Part shown: one piece after another, positions 22,465 to 33,215 of the stretch
Numbering within the stretch: the stretch's first letter is position 1
Layout: each line of letters opens with the position of its first letter
Source: Pollenia angustigena
Taxonomy: Eukaryota > Arthropoda > Insecta > Diptera > Polleniidae
Direction of reading: 5' to 3'
NCBI GenBank assembly: GCA_930367215.1
Contig: OV884056.1
Span: forward strand, 195,403,310-195,467,309
Length of the DNA stretch: 64,000 nt
Program-made: the position numbers and the translations under genes
The notes under the pieces: model-generated
The model's input: only the letters and a program-made list of their open reading frames with translations
Told to the model about the DNA's origin: nothing
Database searches by the model: none

Positions 22465-23229
22465 TTAACCCTTAAATGCGCAATGTATCTTTAAAGATAC
22501 AACCAATAAAACTGCTGCTATTTGCACAATTATTAAAAAAACTAAAAAAATTTTGCTGATTACCACTAACAACACTTTTTTCTTTTATGCTGGATTAATT
22601 TTTTTATCAAAAATGGATCGTTTCTTAAAATTACAGCCGTAGATTCAAAATTTCAAAATTCGTACTTTTATAAATGAAGCTTAGTTTTACCCAATTTTAT
22701 TTGCATTATTTTTTTACGAATTTACTCCAGAAAATTATATGTTGATTAAAATAATTGTATCTTAAAAGACACATTGCGCATTCCACACAAATTAGGAATG
22801 TTGGCTGCTATTGTTTTATGTAGACTATTTGTATTGTGTGTTCTTCTTGTTAAGTCATTTGAAATAAGTTATTTTCGCTCGCTACTTAAATATTTTTTTT
22901 CTAATTATAATTACAAATATCGGCAAAAGGCCCTATCTTACATTTTGAAAATTTTACAGGATAAGTATTGCCTTAACCCATTAAGGCCCGAGCCATGATC
23001 CCGTTGGGTTATAATGATGAAACTTTAAAAATTTTATTGTTTGTACCTAAATATGAAAGAAAACAAATTTTGGGCAAATCGGATACGTGGGAGCCCAGAT
23101 AACCTCCGTTGCGAAAACGCAACGTTGGGCCTTAACGATATAAAAATTAAGCGCATTTGCAAACATTTTAAATTAAAATTTTTTATTCACGTCTTTAGGA
23201 AAAAAAAAAATTAAAAAAGATATTCATAT

Positions 23230-23565
23230 ACATTTCATTTTTAATTCAATTATGATATGTTCCAAAGCACTTTGGGTGCATTTCTCACGTTTGTAATTGA
23301 TTGGTCCATTATTTACCATAGGCCCCATATAAAGCCCATTCTCGAAAAACACTTTAGTAGTATAACACCATAACAATTAATTCTATTGTAATAAATTTTG
23401 TTCTGTCACAGTTTTATAATGACTAGAAATCACACTGTCAACTTTCGTAAAAATCGGTTCAGAATTTACCACAGGTCCAATATAATGCCCACTCCTGAAA
23501 TATCCTAGCTGTCAGTGGATGGTATCAAATATTTGGCATAGCCGAATATAGCACTCTTACTGGTT
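23230..23565 (-). repeat. Fragment of the TATTCGGC/153-bp-unit repeat inside the TTAA element
   Basis: On the minus strand it reads AGAGTGCTATATTCGGC, GATACCATCCACTGACAGC, then two units resembling TTTATATGGGGCCTATGGTAAAT...GACCGAT, as in the full repeat at 52.8-53.9 kb. The equivalent fragment is present in copy 2 of the host element (about 33965-34260). Confidence 0.7.
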
Positions 23566-23579
23566 TTTCTTTAATATCC

Positions 23580-23850
23580 TGGGAGAGGATAATTTCACAT
23601 TAATTGTTCGATTTTCTCTTATTGTACCTATTGAATAACCCTGGGGGAAATTTGTGTCAATTGTTCCAACAGACTGATCCTGGGATTGGTGAAAATGGAA
23701 CAAGTTCAAAAAGATAACATCCTGGGATGGATAATTTCACATTACTTGTTCGATTTTCTCTTATTGTACCTATTGAAGAACCCTGGGGGAAATTTGTGTC
23801 AATTGTTCCAACAGTTTGGTCCTGGGATTTGTGAAAATAGAACAAGGAGA
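23580..23850 (+). repeat. 142-bp tandem duplication
   Basis: The segment ATAATTTCACATTA...TTGTTCGATTTTCTCTTATTG...GGGGAAATTTGTGTCAATTG is present at about 23590-23700 and again from 23732, with few differences. Copy 2 of the element (33.9 kb) has only one related unit. Frames at 23657-23961 on both strands arise from it. Confidence 0.7.
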
Positions 23851-24792
23851 ACTTATCATCTAACTGGTATATTAAGAACAAAAAGGTTAAAAACTAATGA
23901 ATTACAGTACATTCTTCACCGATGGTGTGACACTTTTTTTATGAGATATTCTCAAATTTAATTCTTAAATCTAGTTCTGGGGACTTGTTTTATTAACATA
24001 ATACTACTTGGTATCGAAATAATCTAACATTGTTATAACTAACACTAAACACGTTCATTGAGAACAGATGTGTGACTGGTCAAATAGTGTCAATTGACCA
24101 ATGACAACCCCATGTTAAAGTGATATCTTATCTTATCACCAAAGACCTATCACGGGACTACTGGTGTAAGTTCGCTTTCCTTTAGGAAAATAACACACTT
24201 TGGGCATAAGAAAAAAAAGGAATTGTCATAGAGAATTTACCTTCTGCGAAATATCCTGCATTTTAAAAATTGGAAATTAGTTTGAAAAAAGGTGAACAAA
24301 TTATCGAAAATTTCAAAACACATAAATAACAACAACTTATAATTAACATACATACATGTTTTTATTATGCTGTTTTAAATAGCAAGTAATTTGTATATCG
24401 TTTAGGCCCAGTGTTGCGTTTTCGCATCACGGATATATACAATCATAAAAAAAGTCTCAAATGTCTACGATGATTGGATTTTTCAGTAGAAATAATAATG
24501 TTCGAATGTTAGCTAACTCCTTCAGAAGTTTCAGATAGGTATATTATAAATTACTTTGTTTTTTTAAACTTTTTCCAAAAGTACCCAAAAAACAGGAAAA
24601 ATTCAAAATTTAAATTAAAACTTTTTATAAAAATAACTTATGTATGATACAAATCCAAAAACAGGTCGATTATATATTAAGTTAAATTTTATTTCACTGT
24701 GCTTTATAACAATATCACGTAACAACAAAATGCCTGAGGGGAGGTTTAAGTGAACGTTGCGAAAACGCAACGCAGGGTCTTAATGGGTTAAA

Positions 24793-25309
24793 CTATTTAT
24801 AATTTATTTGTCTTATATTTTTCTTGTAAAACCTACCAGTTGCTTTGACAATGTTGCACATTATGGAAACTCTTAGTTAGGCCTTTTAGTGTTCTCAAAA
24901 TTTCAAAATATTTTCCTCGATCCAAAAGCTTCTGCAATTGAAAAAAATATCTAAAAAAACAAGGTAATATGCAATTCGTCAGTCAGGAAGTAGTGTTAAA
25001 GGGCGATAGCTCTCTGCCTGATGATATCAATTCATTAGTTACGCCCTATCAGGATTGTGATTACTAATTACCTGAGAGATTGGAAAATTATATAATTGAG
25101 GAAACTTTGCGATTTGCTATGAAAGATGTTCCTTCAATGTTTTAGAATTGCGAAAGATAATTGGTATTTTACATAATATGAGATTATTATTTATCTTTAT
25201 TATAATCTTTAAGATATTAGATGTATTTAGAACTAACGGATACCCGGCGTCTGCTACTTCGTTCCCCCTTCTTGTAGTCCCATTTTGTAAAACATTCATA
25301 GCTTATGTG
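24793..25309. other. No gene recognised
   Basis: AT-rich sequence between nested TTAA ends. TACCCGGCGTCTGCTACTTC near 25240 marks the beginning of a pyrimidine-rich repeat that leads into the tandem units at 25.31 kb. Confidence 0.4.
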
Positions 25310-25560
25310 CCTATCTAAATAGGGATCTATTTGATTTAAATTTCATTCGAATCTATTAGATAGTTTTGGGAAGGCAGATATTTCCCCCTACCTCCCTCGT
25401 GATCCTATTTCTTACAAAATATATACCTAAGTTATACATATACGTAGGAATCTATCTATGTCTTAAATTTGATTAAATTCTGTTCGATAGTTTCGGAGAG
25501 GCAGAAATTGCCCCTTAACTCCCCTCGTGGTCCTAGTTTTGTTAATTTAAATTTAACTAA
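25310..25560. repeat. Two tandem units of about 133 bp (GGCAGAxATT...CCCTCGTGGTCCTA)
   Basis: ATCTATTAGATAGTTTTGGGAAGGCAGATATTTCCCCCTACCTCCCTCGTGATCCTA (25350-25406 region) is followed by a second version (GTTCGATAGTTTCGGAGAGGCAG...CTCCCCTCGTGGTCCTA, 25483-25540). The design resembles the 121-bp array at 49.8 kb (fixed AT-rich part plus a TTACCCCTCTTGCCCTATTT-type part) but the sequence differs. Confidence 0.55.
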
Positions 25561-25834
25561 ATGAATTTGAATTATATTTAATACAATCACAGTAATTTTT
25601 AATTTTATTCATATTAAAAATAAACTGCACTTAAAAACTCCTTTCATTGTTTATGCGTTTCTCTTTTTGTGTGGAGTGCGCAGTGTATCTTATAAGATAC
25701 AACCAGTTTTTCCTTAATAAAACTACAACAAAACAAAAAATTTTAAAATAACAACGCAGTTTTAATTTTTTTCTTATTTACGTTCAATATATTTTTTTCA
25801 TTAAGATACAAGACGTTGCACATTTAAGGGTTAA

Positions 25835-26241
25835 AATTATTATCACAGAATTAATTATATTACGGTTCTATAAAAAGCACTAATGTTGTCAACATCTTCA
25901 TTGTGGTTCATTGTTTTCATTATGTTTTGTTGTATTCTCAAGCTTTCTATCGTATATCTCTTTCTCTCCCTCGTTCAAAATCCAACACTCTCACTTGTTC
26001 TGTTTTAAAGGAGTGAGATGTTGAAATCGTGTGCTGCGATAATGCACTTGTTTCTCTTCTCTTTAATTTTTGAATTTTTTCCTTTTATTGTGATTTTTGG
26101 GACTTTTGATTATATTAGGATATTTTTCCCTGATTTACTAGTTAATGAATTGTGCCAATTGTATCTCAATAATAACATTTTGGTCTGGGGTTTAAACAAA
26201 AATCATCATATGAATAATAAGAAAATCTCTGAATATAAATT
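25835..26241. other. No gene recognised
   Basis: AT-rich sequence; a CT-rich patch TCTCTTTCTCTCCCTCG near 25957-25973. The 83-residue frame 26018-26269 runs into the following MITE and has no motif. Confidence 0.4.
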
Positions 26242-26512
26242 CCCAGTAAAAACTTCGCCTACAAAATAATGTGTTGAGTAATCAGAAAAACATAAGAGCA
26301 CTACTTACAATTCTACTGAAAGAACCAATGAATTTTACAAGGGATGTCCCAAAATGAACGCATTAAAAAGTAAGTCATTATTTTTTTACCTGCATACATC
26401 CAGAAAAAGGTAGTTATAGAAGTTGTTATAGATGTAGTTATAGAAGAAAGCTACAAAATAATGAGTTAAAGAAGCTATTCATTTTGAAAAAGTAGGCGAA
26501 GTTTTTACTGGG
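26242..26512 (-). mobile_element. MITE, CCCAGTAAAAACTTCGC family, copy 4
   Basis: Inverted relative to copies 1-3: opens CCCAGTAAAAACTTCGCC and closes GGCGAAGTTTTTACTGGG, with TT on both sides. 271 bp. The right-hand TT is also the first two bases of the 11-bp repeat that brackets the neighbouring structured array, so that array inserted immediately beside this MITE. Confidence 0.85.
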
Positions 26513-26523
26513 TTCTATATACC

Positions 26524-28583
26524 TTTTATTAAATTATTTTTATGAAGAAAGGAATTTTACAACATGAAAATCAATTAAAATTGTTATTGATAATCTTTCA
26601 TTCTTGACGTGGCTCGGGCTCGAACCCTGGCCGGCAGGTTACCATGACATGTTTCGATCGCAACCACTCGATCTCCTCAGATGGATTTGCCGTCTTACAC
26701 TCGCAGCCATCGACGACTGCTGACGTCACTAGTCAAACATCAATCCTTAAACCAAATTGTATTTTAACATTTGGTAGATCGAAATTTGCTTTCCTGAATG
26801 ATTATCGATTTTAATTGATTTTACATGTTTTTTTCCTTTACTTCTGTTTTTTCGTACTTTCGTCAAGAATTTTTCCTGAAGTCCAAGTACATTTTTTGTT
26901 TTTTCACTTTGTCTTTCTCTTTTCTGTTGACCTTTTTCAGCACAACTTGAAGGACAAATGTACACATAGAGCTCGTGCCTTAGCTTTAACAATAATTAGT
27001 ATTGTGGTTATTTTGTTGAACTATTTATGGTTTTTAATCCAAATTTTTTTTTTTTTTTAATATTTTTAATTAGGCTTAAGTTCATGAAATTTAATTTTTA
27101 TTAAATTATTTTTGTGAAGAAAGGAATTTTACAACATGAAAATTAATTAAAATTGTTATTGATAATCTTTCATTCTTGACGTGGCTCGGGCTCGAACCCT
27201 GGCCGGCAGGTTACCATGACATGTTTCGATCGCAACCACTCGATCTCCTCAGATGGATTTGCCGTCTTACACTCGCAGCCATCGACGACTGATGACGTCA
27301 CTAGTCAAACATCAATCCTTAAACCAAATTGTATTTTAACATTTGGTAGATCGAAATTTGCTTTCCTGAATGATTATCCACTTTAATAAAAATAAAAAAA
27401 AAAAAATTTGGATTAAAAACCATAAATAGTTCAACAAAATAACCACAATACTAATTATTGTTAAAGCTAAGGCACGAGCTCTATGTGTACATTTGTCCTT
27501 CAAGTTGTGCTGAAAAAGGTCAACAGAAAAGAGAAAGACAAAGTGAAAAAACAAAAATGTACTTGGACTTCAAGAAAAATTCTTGACGAAAGTACGAAAA
27601 AACAGAAGTAAAGGAAAAAACATGTAAAATCAATTAAAGTGGATAATCATTCAGGAAAGCAAATTTCGATCTACCAAATGTTAAAATACAATTTGGTTTA
27701 AGGATTGATGTTTGACTAGTGACGTCAGCAGTCGTCGATGGCTGCGAGTGTAAGACGGCAAATCCATCTGAGGAGATCGAGTGGTTGCGATCGAAACATG
27801 TCATGGTAACCTACCGGCCAGGGTTCGAGCCCGAGCCACGTCAAGAATGAAAGATTATCAATAACAATTTTAATTGATTTTCATGTTGTAAAATTCCTTT
27901 CTTCATAAAAATAATTTAATAAAAATTAAATTTCATGAACTTAAGCCTAATTAAAAATATTAAAAATTTGGATTAAAAACCATAAATAGTTCAACAAAAT
28001 AACCACAATACTAATTATTGTTAAAAGCTAAGGCACGAGCTCTATGTGTACATTTGTCCTTCAAGTTGTGCTGAAAAAGGTCAACAGAAAAGAGAAAGAC
28101 AAAGTGAAAAAACAAAAAATGTACTTGGACTTCAGGAAAAATTCTTGACGAAAGTACGAAAAAACAGAAGTAAAGGAAAAAAACATGTAAAATCAATTAA
28201 AATGGATAATCATTCAGGAAAGCAAATTTCGATCTACCAAATGTTAAAATACAATTTGGTTTAAGGATTGATGTTTGACTAGTGACGTCAGCAGTCGTCG
28301 ATGGCTGCGAGTGTAAGACGGCAAATCCATCTGAGGAGATCGAGTGGTTGCGATCGAAACATGTCATGGTAACCTGCCGGCCAGGGTTCGAGCCCGAGCC
28401 ACGTCAAGAATGAAAGATTATCAATAACAATTTTAATTGATTTTCATGTTGTAAAATTCCTTTCTTCATAAAAATAATTTAATAAAAATTAAATTTCATG
28501 AACTTAAGCCTAATTAAAAATATTAAAAATTTGGATTAAAAACCATAAATAGTTCAACAAAATAACCACAATACTAATTATAA
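26524..28583. mobile_element. Structured repeat, 2.06-kb inverted array of A-b-c units
   Basis: Bracketed by the 11-bp direct repeat TTCTATATACC (26513-26523 and 28584-28594). Read from its right end inward the array begins with the same terminal word as the 15.7-kb copy (mirror of AATACTAAT) and ends at the other side in block b. The left half holds minus-strand units (26524-about 27060, and a shortened one to about 27385). After a poly-A/T junction near 27386-27405 come plus-strand units with a period of 560-563 bp (GATTAAAAAC at 27411, 27971, 28534). The B-box word GGTTCGAGCCC is kept in all four c blocks (minus at 26616-26626 and 27188-27198; plus at 27822-27832 and 28385-28395). Open frames in these units (26747-26992 minus, 28046-28264 plus) encode near-identical Lys-rich peptides only because the DNA is repeated; I do not call them genes. 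Confidence 0.8.
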
Positions 28584-28594
28584 TTCTATATACC

Positions 28595-28879
28595 ACTTAG
28601 ACCTCTGCTCGGAGGTTAATGAAAATCATATAACAATTGTCACCTCTTCAATGGGATTTGTCGTTAGGAAAAAAAAATTGTATATACTAAAGAAAACCAG
28701 CCGGCCAATAAGAAGCAAAGACAGTCATATGGGCATGCTTATCCTGGGAATAGGAATTTTTTAAAAGAAAAATCGGGATACCGATAAATGATTTTCATTC
28801 CCCAAAAGCAATTTAAATATTGTTTAAATAGGATTCTATTCAAGAAAAAATTTCCAGGAATTCTCGGGAAATACATACA
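28595..28879. other. No gene recognised
   Basis: AT-rich DNA with TGGGAATAGGAATTTTTT and CCAGGAATTCTCGGGAAAT words. No supported feature. Confidence 0.4.
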
Positions 28880-29224
28880 GCTACTCACACTACAAGTGGG
28901 ACACCTCATTAAAATACTCAGTTTACCTACTTTATGTAGGTCTGTATTGATTGGATAATTTAATTCATATAAAATGATATAAATTAAATGAAAATTCTTA
29001 AATTAAATTAACCCCCGTATTCAAAAACAATTATTAAATGTAACAAACGTTTTTTAAGGCAGATTTTCATACAAAATTAGTTTTTAAGCCTCTTTTTAAT
29101 TTAAAATATCCTAATGAATACAGACAGGCACTATATTTTTATTAAAACAGGTACACATGTTTTATTTGGAGTTCCAAACATAGCAATATTAGACTTTTTC
29201 TATGGGTCCCACTTATCGTGTGTG
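28880..29224. mobile_element. Possible MITE with CACACTACAAGTGGGAC ends
   Basis: CACACTACAAGTGGGAC near 28886-28902 is mirrored by GTCCCACTTATCGTGTG near 29206-29222 (14 of 17 matching). AT-rich interior without coding. No readable target duplication. Confidence 0.4.
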
Positions 29225-31084
29225 TGTGTCGCGGAACATTGTAAACGGGGTTTCGACGTAACTACAGTTTTTATGACAATATGATGACTCTTAACTGCTA
29301 ATTTATCAATTCCAACTGAAATGAAAAAATCAAATTTTTTACCGAATCAAAACATTGCGCATTTTAGTGCAATCGGAAAAGATGATCTTTGTATTCGTTT
29401 ATCGAAAGAGGATTTAATTTTCAACATAATTTGAAAAATCGTCAGAGTTTAATTACTTTGTATTTATAGGAGTTAAGAAAACGTCTGATTTTGACATAAA
29501 GCATATTAACGACTTTTGAGCTGGAACATGATGTTCGACAGAATCTTTTTAGAATGTTTTAGATAATTGAATAGGTATTAAAACTCATTTGATTTAAAGA
29601 AAATTCTAAACCATGTCAGCGCAAATGTTTCTCAAAATAAATGCCCTGAATTTGTATTTCAAGTAGCCTTTTTAGATCTTTAGAAATGTAACGAAAACCA
29701 CAGTGTAAAACAGTCTAATGTAAGAAACATTAGCCAGACAAGACACATGATTCATATTTTTTTCTGTTGCACAAAATGATCTTGTCAATACCTGATAACA
29801 TCATTCACTCTTTCATATCTGTTACTAAACGTTGTAGACTATTCGCAAATAAAATGTATTCGCGATTAACTAACTTACTGTTTATATGTCAATTTTTTTA
29901 CTGAAAATTCTTATTTTTATGTGATGCCGGATGGAAAATTATTGTATTTTAGGTAGCACTGTATGCATATAAACTTTTTACTTTTTTAATGGAAAAATTA
30001 AAAATTGTTGTGCATTTGTGAATTTTATTTCCACAATTTAGAATTAATTATACCTTTGTTGTCTTATGAATGTGCCACATCGAAATAAAAACGTAAAAAG
30101 GATAAAAGTGTGGCAATGCTTTGAATCTTATTTCCAAATAGTGTCGTTAATCAGGAATTGTTTTCGTGAGTTAGATATTCGCAAATAAAAATTTAATTCA
30201 CGTTTTATGCGGCAATTTTCTCTACTTGCAATATATTTATTTGCGAAAAAGTGGTTCGTATAAACGTAGTATGTGGCGGTAAATAATAATGGCTTAAGTT
30301 GACTTAAGTGCTTTTAAATTTTATTACATATTCTTAGTATCTTCTTTTCAAGTATAAAATGTCATTATTAATAAAACTATAGGCATTTATATCTTAACTT
30401 ACACAATACAACACACAATTCATTTCAGACAAACCCCTTAATATCTCAAAACACGAAATTTCGAGTTAAGCCATCATAATTTATTATCACAGATATTATT
30501 TGACACAAAACATTCCCGGGTTGTCCCGCAATTAAGAGAAAACTTAATGATCTCTCGTTAATGGAAAAACTCTCGAAAATTAAAAGCCAGTTGTGAAAAA
30601 GTGCATATTTTTTTGTGAAAATTGTATATTTTCTCCATTTTGGCGGCTGTTCATAATGGTTAACGCCAGAAAACTAAGAATTATTTTTTGCAAATTGTTT
30701 TGTTTTAGTTTTATATGATGTTTTTATAGAAACATGTTTGCATTAGTTTAAAATGGGAACTTAGCACATTTAAACGAAACCCTGTTAATTAATTTTTTTG
30801 AATTCCAAGAAAAACTTATTATTCGAATAGTATATCGATATTTATAAAGTTATTTGTGAAATACGATAAAAATTTTAAAGTTTCCAATTCTAAAATCTTG
30901 GAAAATAGGAAAGATATTGATTTCGTTAGTGCGTTTACTAAAAGGACATTTCCAAAATCCCACAAAATTATCAAAAGTCTGATTGTTTAATAGAAGTTTT
31001 GAATACTCTAAAATCTTAACAGATTGGCAATTGTGGAAAAGATTTACATAAATGTCATCGTACTAAATTGTGGGTCTTAACCAC
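29225..31084. other. Long AT-rich stretch, no gene
   Basis: 1.86 kb of low-complexity AT-rich DNA. I found no frame, splice-bounded coding block, terminal repeat or RNA structure to support. Confidence 0.5.
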
Positions 31085-31395
31085 TAGGTAATAATGTGTT
31101 AACGATCTTCCCTCGAGGGTGGTCGCAACCAACACACCCAGTTAGCAATCTGAGTGCCTAAGCCGGCAAGATTTAACACCCGTCCCTTGCTTAGGAACTG
31201 CAGCTATTTAACCTCCGCAAATGCCAGCAGCTTCTGTTGAGTATCAACAGCACTAGGGGCTAATCCACCCTAAGGCCAATGTATCCCACTAGTGGTAACA
31301 AATAAGCCCTTTAGTGGTATTTTCATGTTGGTTAATCACAACCTCCTCGTGATCTCCGAATGGACCATCAAACCTCAAAAGCGAAACTTTTGTAA
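31085..31395. other. GC-richer unclassified segment
   Basis: Starts at CTAGGTAATAATG and runs to CAAAAGCGAAAC with clearly higher GC than its surroundings and no long frame on either strand. Contains CCCTCGAGGG, AAGCCGGCAAG and paired words CACTAGGGGC / CCACTAGTGG. It could be the 3' part of an unidentified retroelement or a structured RNA-like sequence. I do not recognise it. Confidence 0.35.
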
Positions 31396-31451
31396 GCCCA
31401 GAGAAAAAACATGTTTAAATTTGGTCACCTCCCGCAAAAGAAACATTATTA

Positions 31452-32175
31452 ATATTGTTTTCGTGAGTTAGTGCGCTAGTCTATTAGTGTGAGAATTGCG
31501 GCTTCGACTTACACCACACTGACAGAAAAATGCATCTTCATATTGATGATGCCCATGCATCACAATTGTGACATTAGTGTTATTACAAATGATGATGTAA
31601 AAAGTAACATCAATCTAATAACGTTATCATTAAATTTTGTTATATGTTATGAGTCATCTTTGTTATGACTACAGTGACGTCAATTCGATGCCACATTTTG
31701 TGTATTATTAACATTATTTTCAAGTTTAAAATGTAAAATAAAAAGCAAAAATTCTCATATTCTTTTTTTAATTATTTAGTTAAATACATCAAATTAATTT
31801 AAGTAGAATGATAACGAAAATCATATCGAGCATGCTGCTGGTGTCTTATAATTGCGAATCCTTTCTCCGATGTAACTGAGTCATAGCACTTATGCCATTT
31901 TTTATTAAACTGACTCCGATTCGTAATTTTGTTGATGAAGATGTGTCATTCCATTGATGACATTATTTCAATTTTTGGCCCTGCTGACAATTTTGCCAAG
32001 TGATGTTAAGGCTGAGATCACAATGGTGAAAGGTGTCATGGGCTCAAAAACGATGACACTTGTCGTAGTACTGACGTCAAAAAACATAAGCTTTATGACG
32101 CCTTTTCTATCAGTGCATAGACTTTGGTGTGTTTGACTGCAAAGGTCTGAAGGTCTACGTTACTATTTTCCGGTA
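31452..32175 (+). mobile_element. tRNA-derived SINE, copy 2, split by a MITE
   Basis: The head (GTGAGTTAGTGCGCTAGTC... GAATTGCGGCTTCGACTTACACCA, to 31516) matches the SINE at 8.46 kb in order and spacing, with a decayed B box. The body resumes after the MITE at 32118 (TAGACTTTGGTGTGTTTGACTGCAAAGGTCTGAA), parallel to GTTGGTCTGTTTTACTACAAGGGTCTGAA in copy 1. Confidence 0.55.
31517..32115. mobile_element. MITE with CACTGAYAGAAAA ends inside a SINE
   Basis: CACTGACAGAAAAATGC left and TTTTCTATCAGTG right; CA duplicated at 31515-31516 and 32116-32117. The interior has GATGATG/CATCATT words and CATATCGAGCATGCTGCTGG (31826-31845), shared with the 14.9-kb member. 599 bp. The frame 31954-32136 crosses its end and is spurious. 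Confidence 0.75.
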
Positions 32176-33211
32176 AATTAGTTAGAAAATTAGTTTTAAA
32201 CGTATTTTAAGCATTTAATTAATCAAAATTTCGCTGGTTCGTACTTTACACCATATAAGAAATAAATAGAAATGAAGTTTTCGAAACTTTCTGAATTGCA
32301 TAAGGGGATTGCCTTTTTTCTAAGCCCAGGTTTTCTGATGGTGAACTCCAAAATACCTTTAGCCTTTGTTTGTTTTGAAAGTTTGATATTTATATGAAAT
32401 CATTAATTACATTTGAGGGATACCCGTGTAACCATATATTTAACAAGTACATTGTAAATAAAGGCGCATTAATAGTAACGAGTTATTTCAAACCACATAA
32501 ATTTAATGCTTAACATGGCAATAATGAACCATTCGTGCACACAAAGTTGTATAAATTTACATGGGTGGTCCCAATTGGGGGGCAACAAATTATCAAGATA
32601 TAAAAAAAAAAATTATAGATTTTTTTCTTTTGATTTTCTATATACATTTTTAAGGAAAGGTACAAAAAATATCTGAATTTAAGAGATTATTAAAAAAAAA
32701 CTTACTAAACAAGCGAAAATTTGTTGATCTAGGTCCGTTTAACATTAGTAGACTCAAGGGCTTTTAAGAGCCTTCCTAATGTTTTAACATGTATATGTGT
32801 GTTATGCATGTTTGTGTGTTTTCGTTTGTGCGTGCGTACATTAGTGATTGAACTAACAAATGTATTTGCGTAAATACAAGTACAAAACTACAATTTGTAA
32901 TTCCTTATGGATGCATATGTACACCTTAACAAAATCCATATCTTATTTTGGGCTTTTATTTATTCCCTGAAAATTGTTTGTTAAGAACGATGTTGGAAAT
33001 TAAATAAGATGCTAAAAATTATTGACAATCAATGGAAACTTTAATTAATTAAACGTTCTAAATCATTAAAAACTGAATAGTTTATATTAAATCGAATTCT
33101 TTCTAGACATTAGATTTCAGTACATTTCACTAAGATTTCTTTTTCTTTCAAGATCCTTTAATTGCACAGTGTTTGATTTTAAGAATTAGGTCGACAAAAA
33201 TCATAACTTTG
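32176..33211. other. AT-rich stretch, no gene
   Basis: No supported feature. GTGTGTTATGCATGTTTGTGTG (32798-32819) is a short GT-rich patch. Confidence 0.5.
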
Positions 33212-33215
33212 TTAA

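Larger units (their letters stand above)
22977..24787 (+). mobile_element. TTAA-flanked element with CGTTGCGTTTTCGCAACG hairpins, copy 1
   Basis: TTAA at 22973-22976 and 24788-24791; ends CCCATTAAGGCCC and GGGTCTTAATGGG. Hairpins of the type GTTGCG-AAAA-CGCAAC lie inside both ends (near 23112 and 24754), plus a decayed GTTGCGTTTTCGCATCAC near 24414. 1811 bp with no transposase. It carries a fragment of the TATTCGGC repeat (23230-23565) and a 142-bp tandem duplication. Copy 2, at 33216-34533, is in the opposite orientation. piggyBac-like by its TTAA duplication (inference). Confidence 0.75.
22469..25830. mobile_element. Composite of TTAA-type element ends with GTATCTTTAAAGATAC hairpins
   Basis: TTAA at 22465-22468 followed by CCCTTAAATGCGCAATGT and the perfect palindrome GTATCTTTAAAGATAC. 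The far side ends ACGTTGCACATTTAAGGG followed by TTAA at 25831-25834. Internal ends GACACATTGCGCATTCCACA (22769-22788) and TGTGGAGTGCGCAGTGTATC (25671-25690, with GTATCTTATAAGATAC) are inverted relative to each other. Either one element was split by later insertions or two related MITEs (22469-22788 and 25671-25830) face each other. A complete TTAA element of another family sits inside (22977-24787). Confidence 0.5.

Noticed and set aside
26747..28264. Two near-identical Lys-rich peptides (81 and 72 residues) on opposite strands, suggesting a duplicated gene
   Set aside because: They are the same block of the structured repeat in opposite orientation. The 15.7-kb copy does not keep the frame, so conservation reflects recent DNA duplication.
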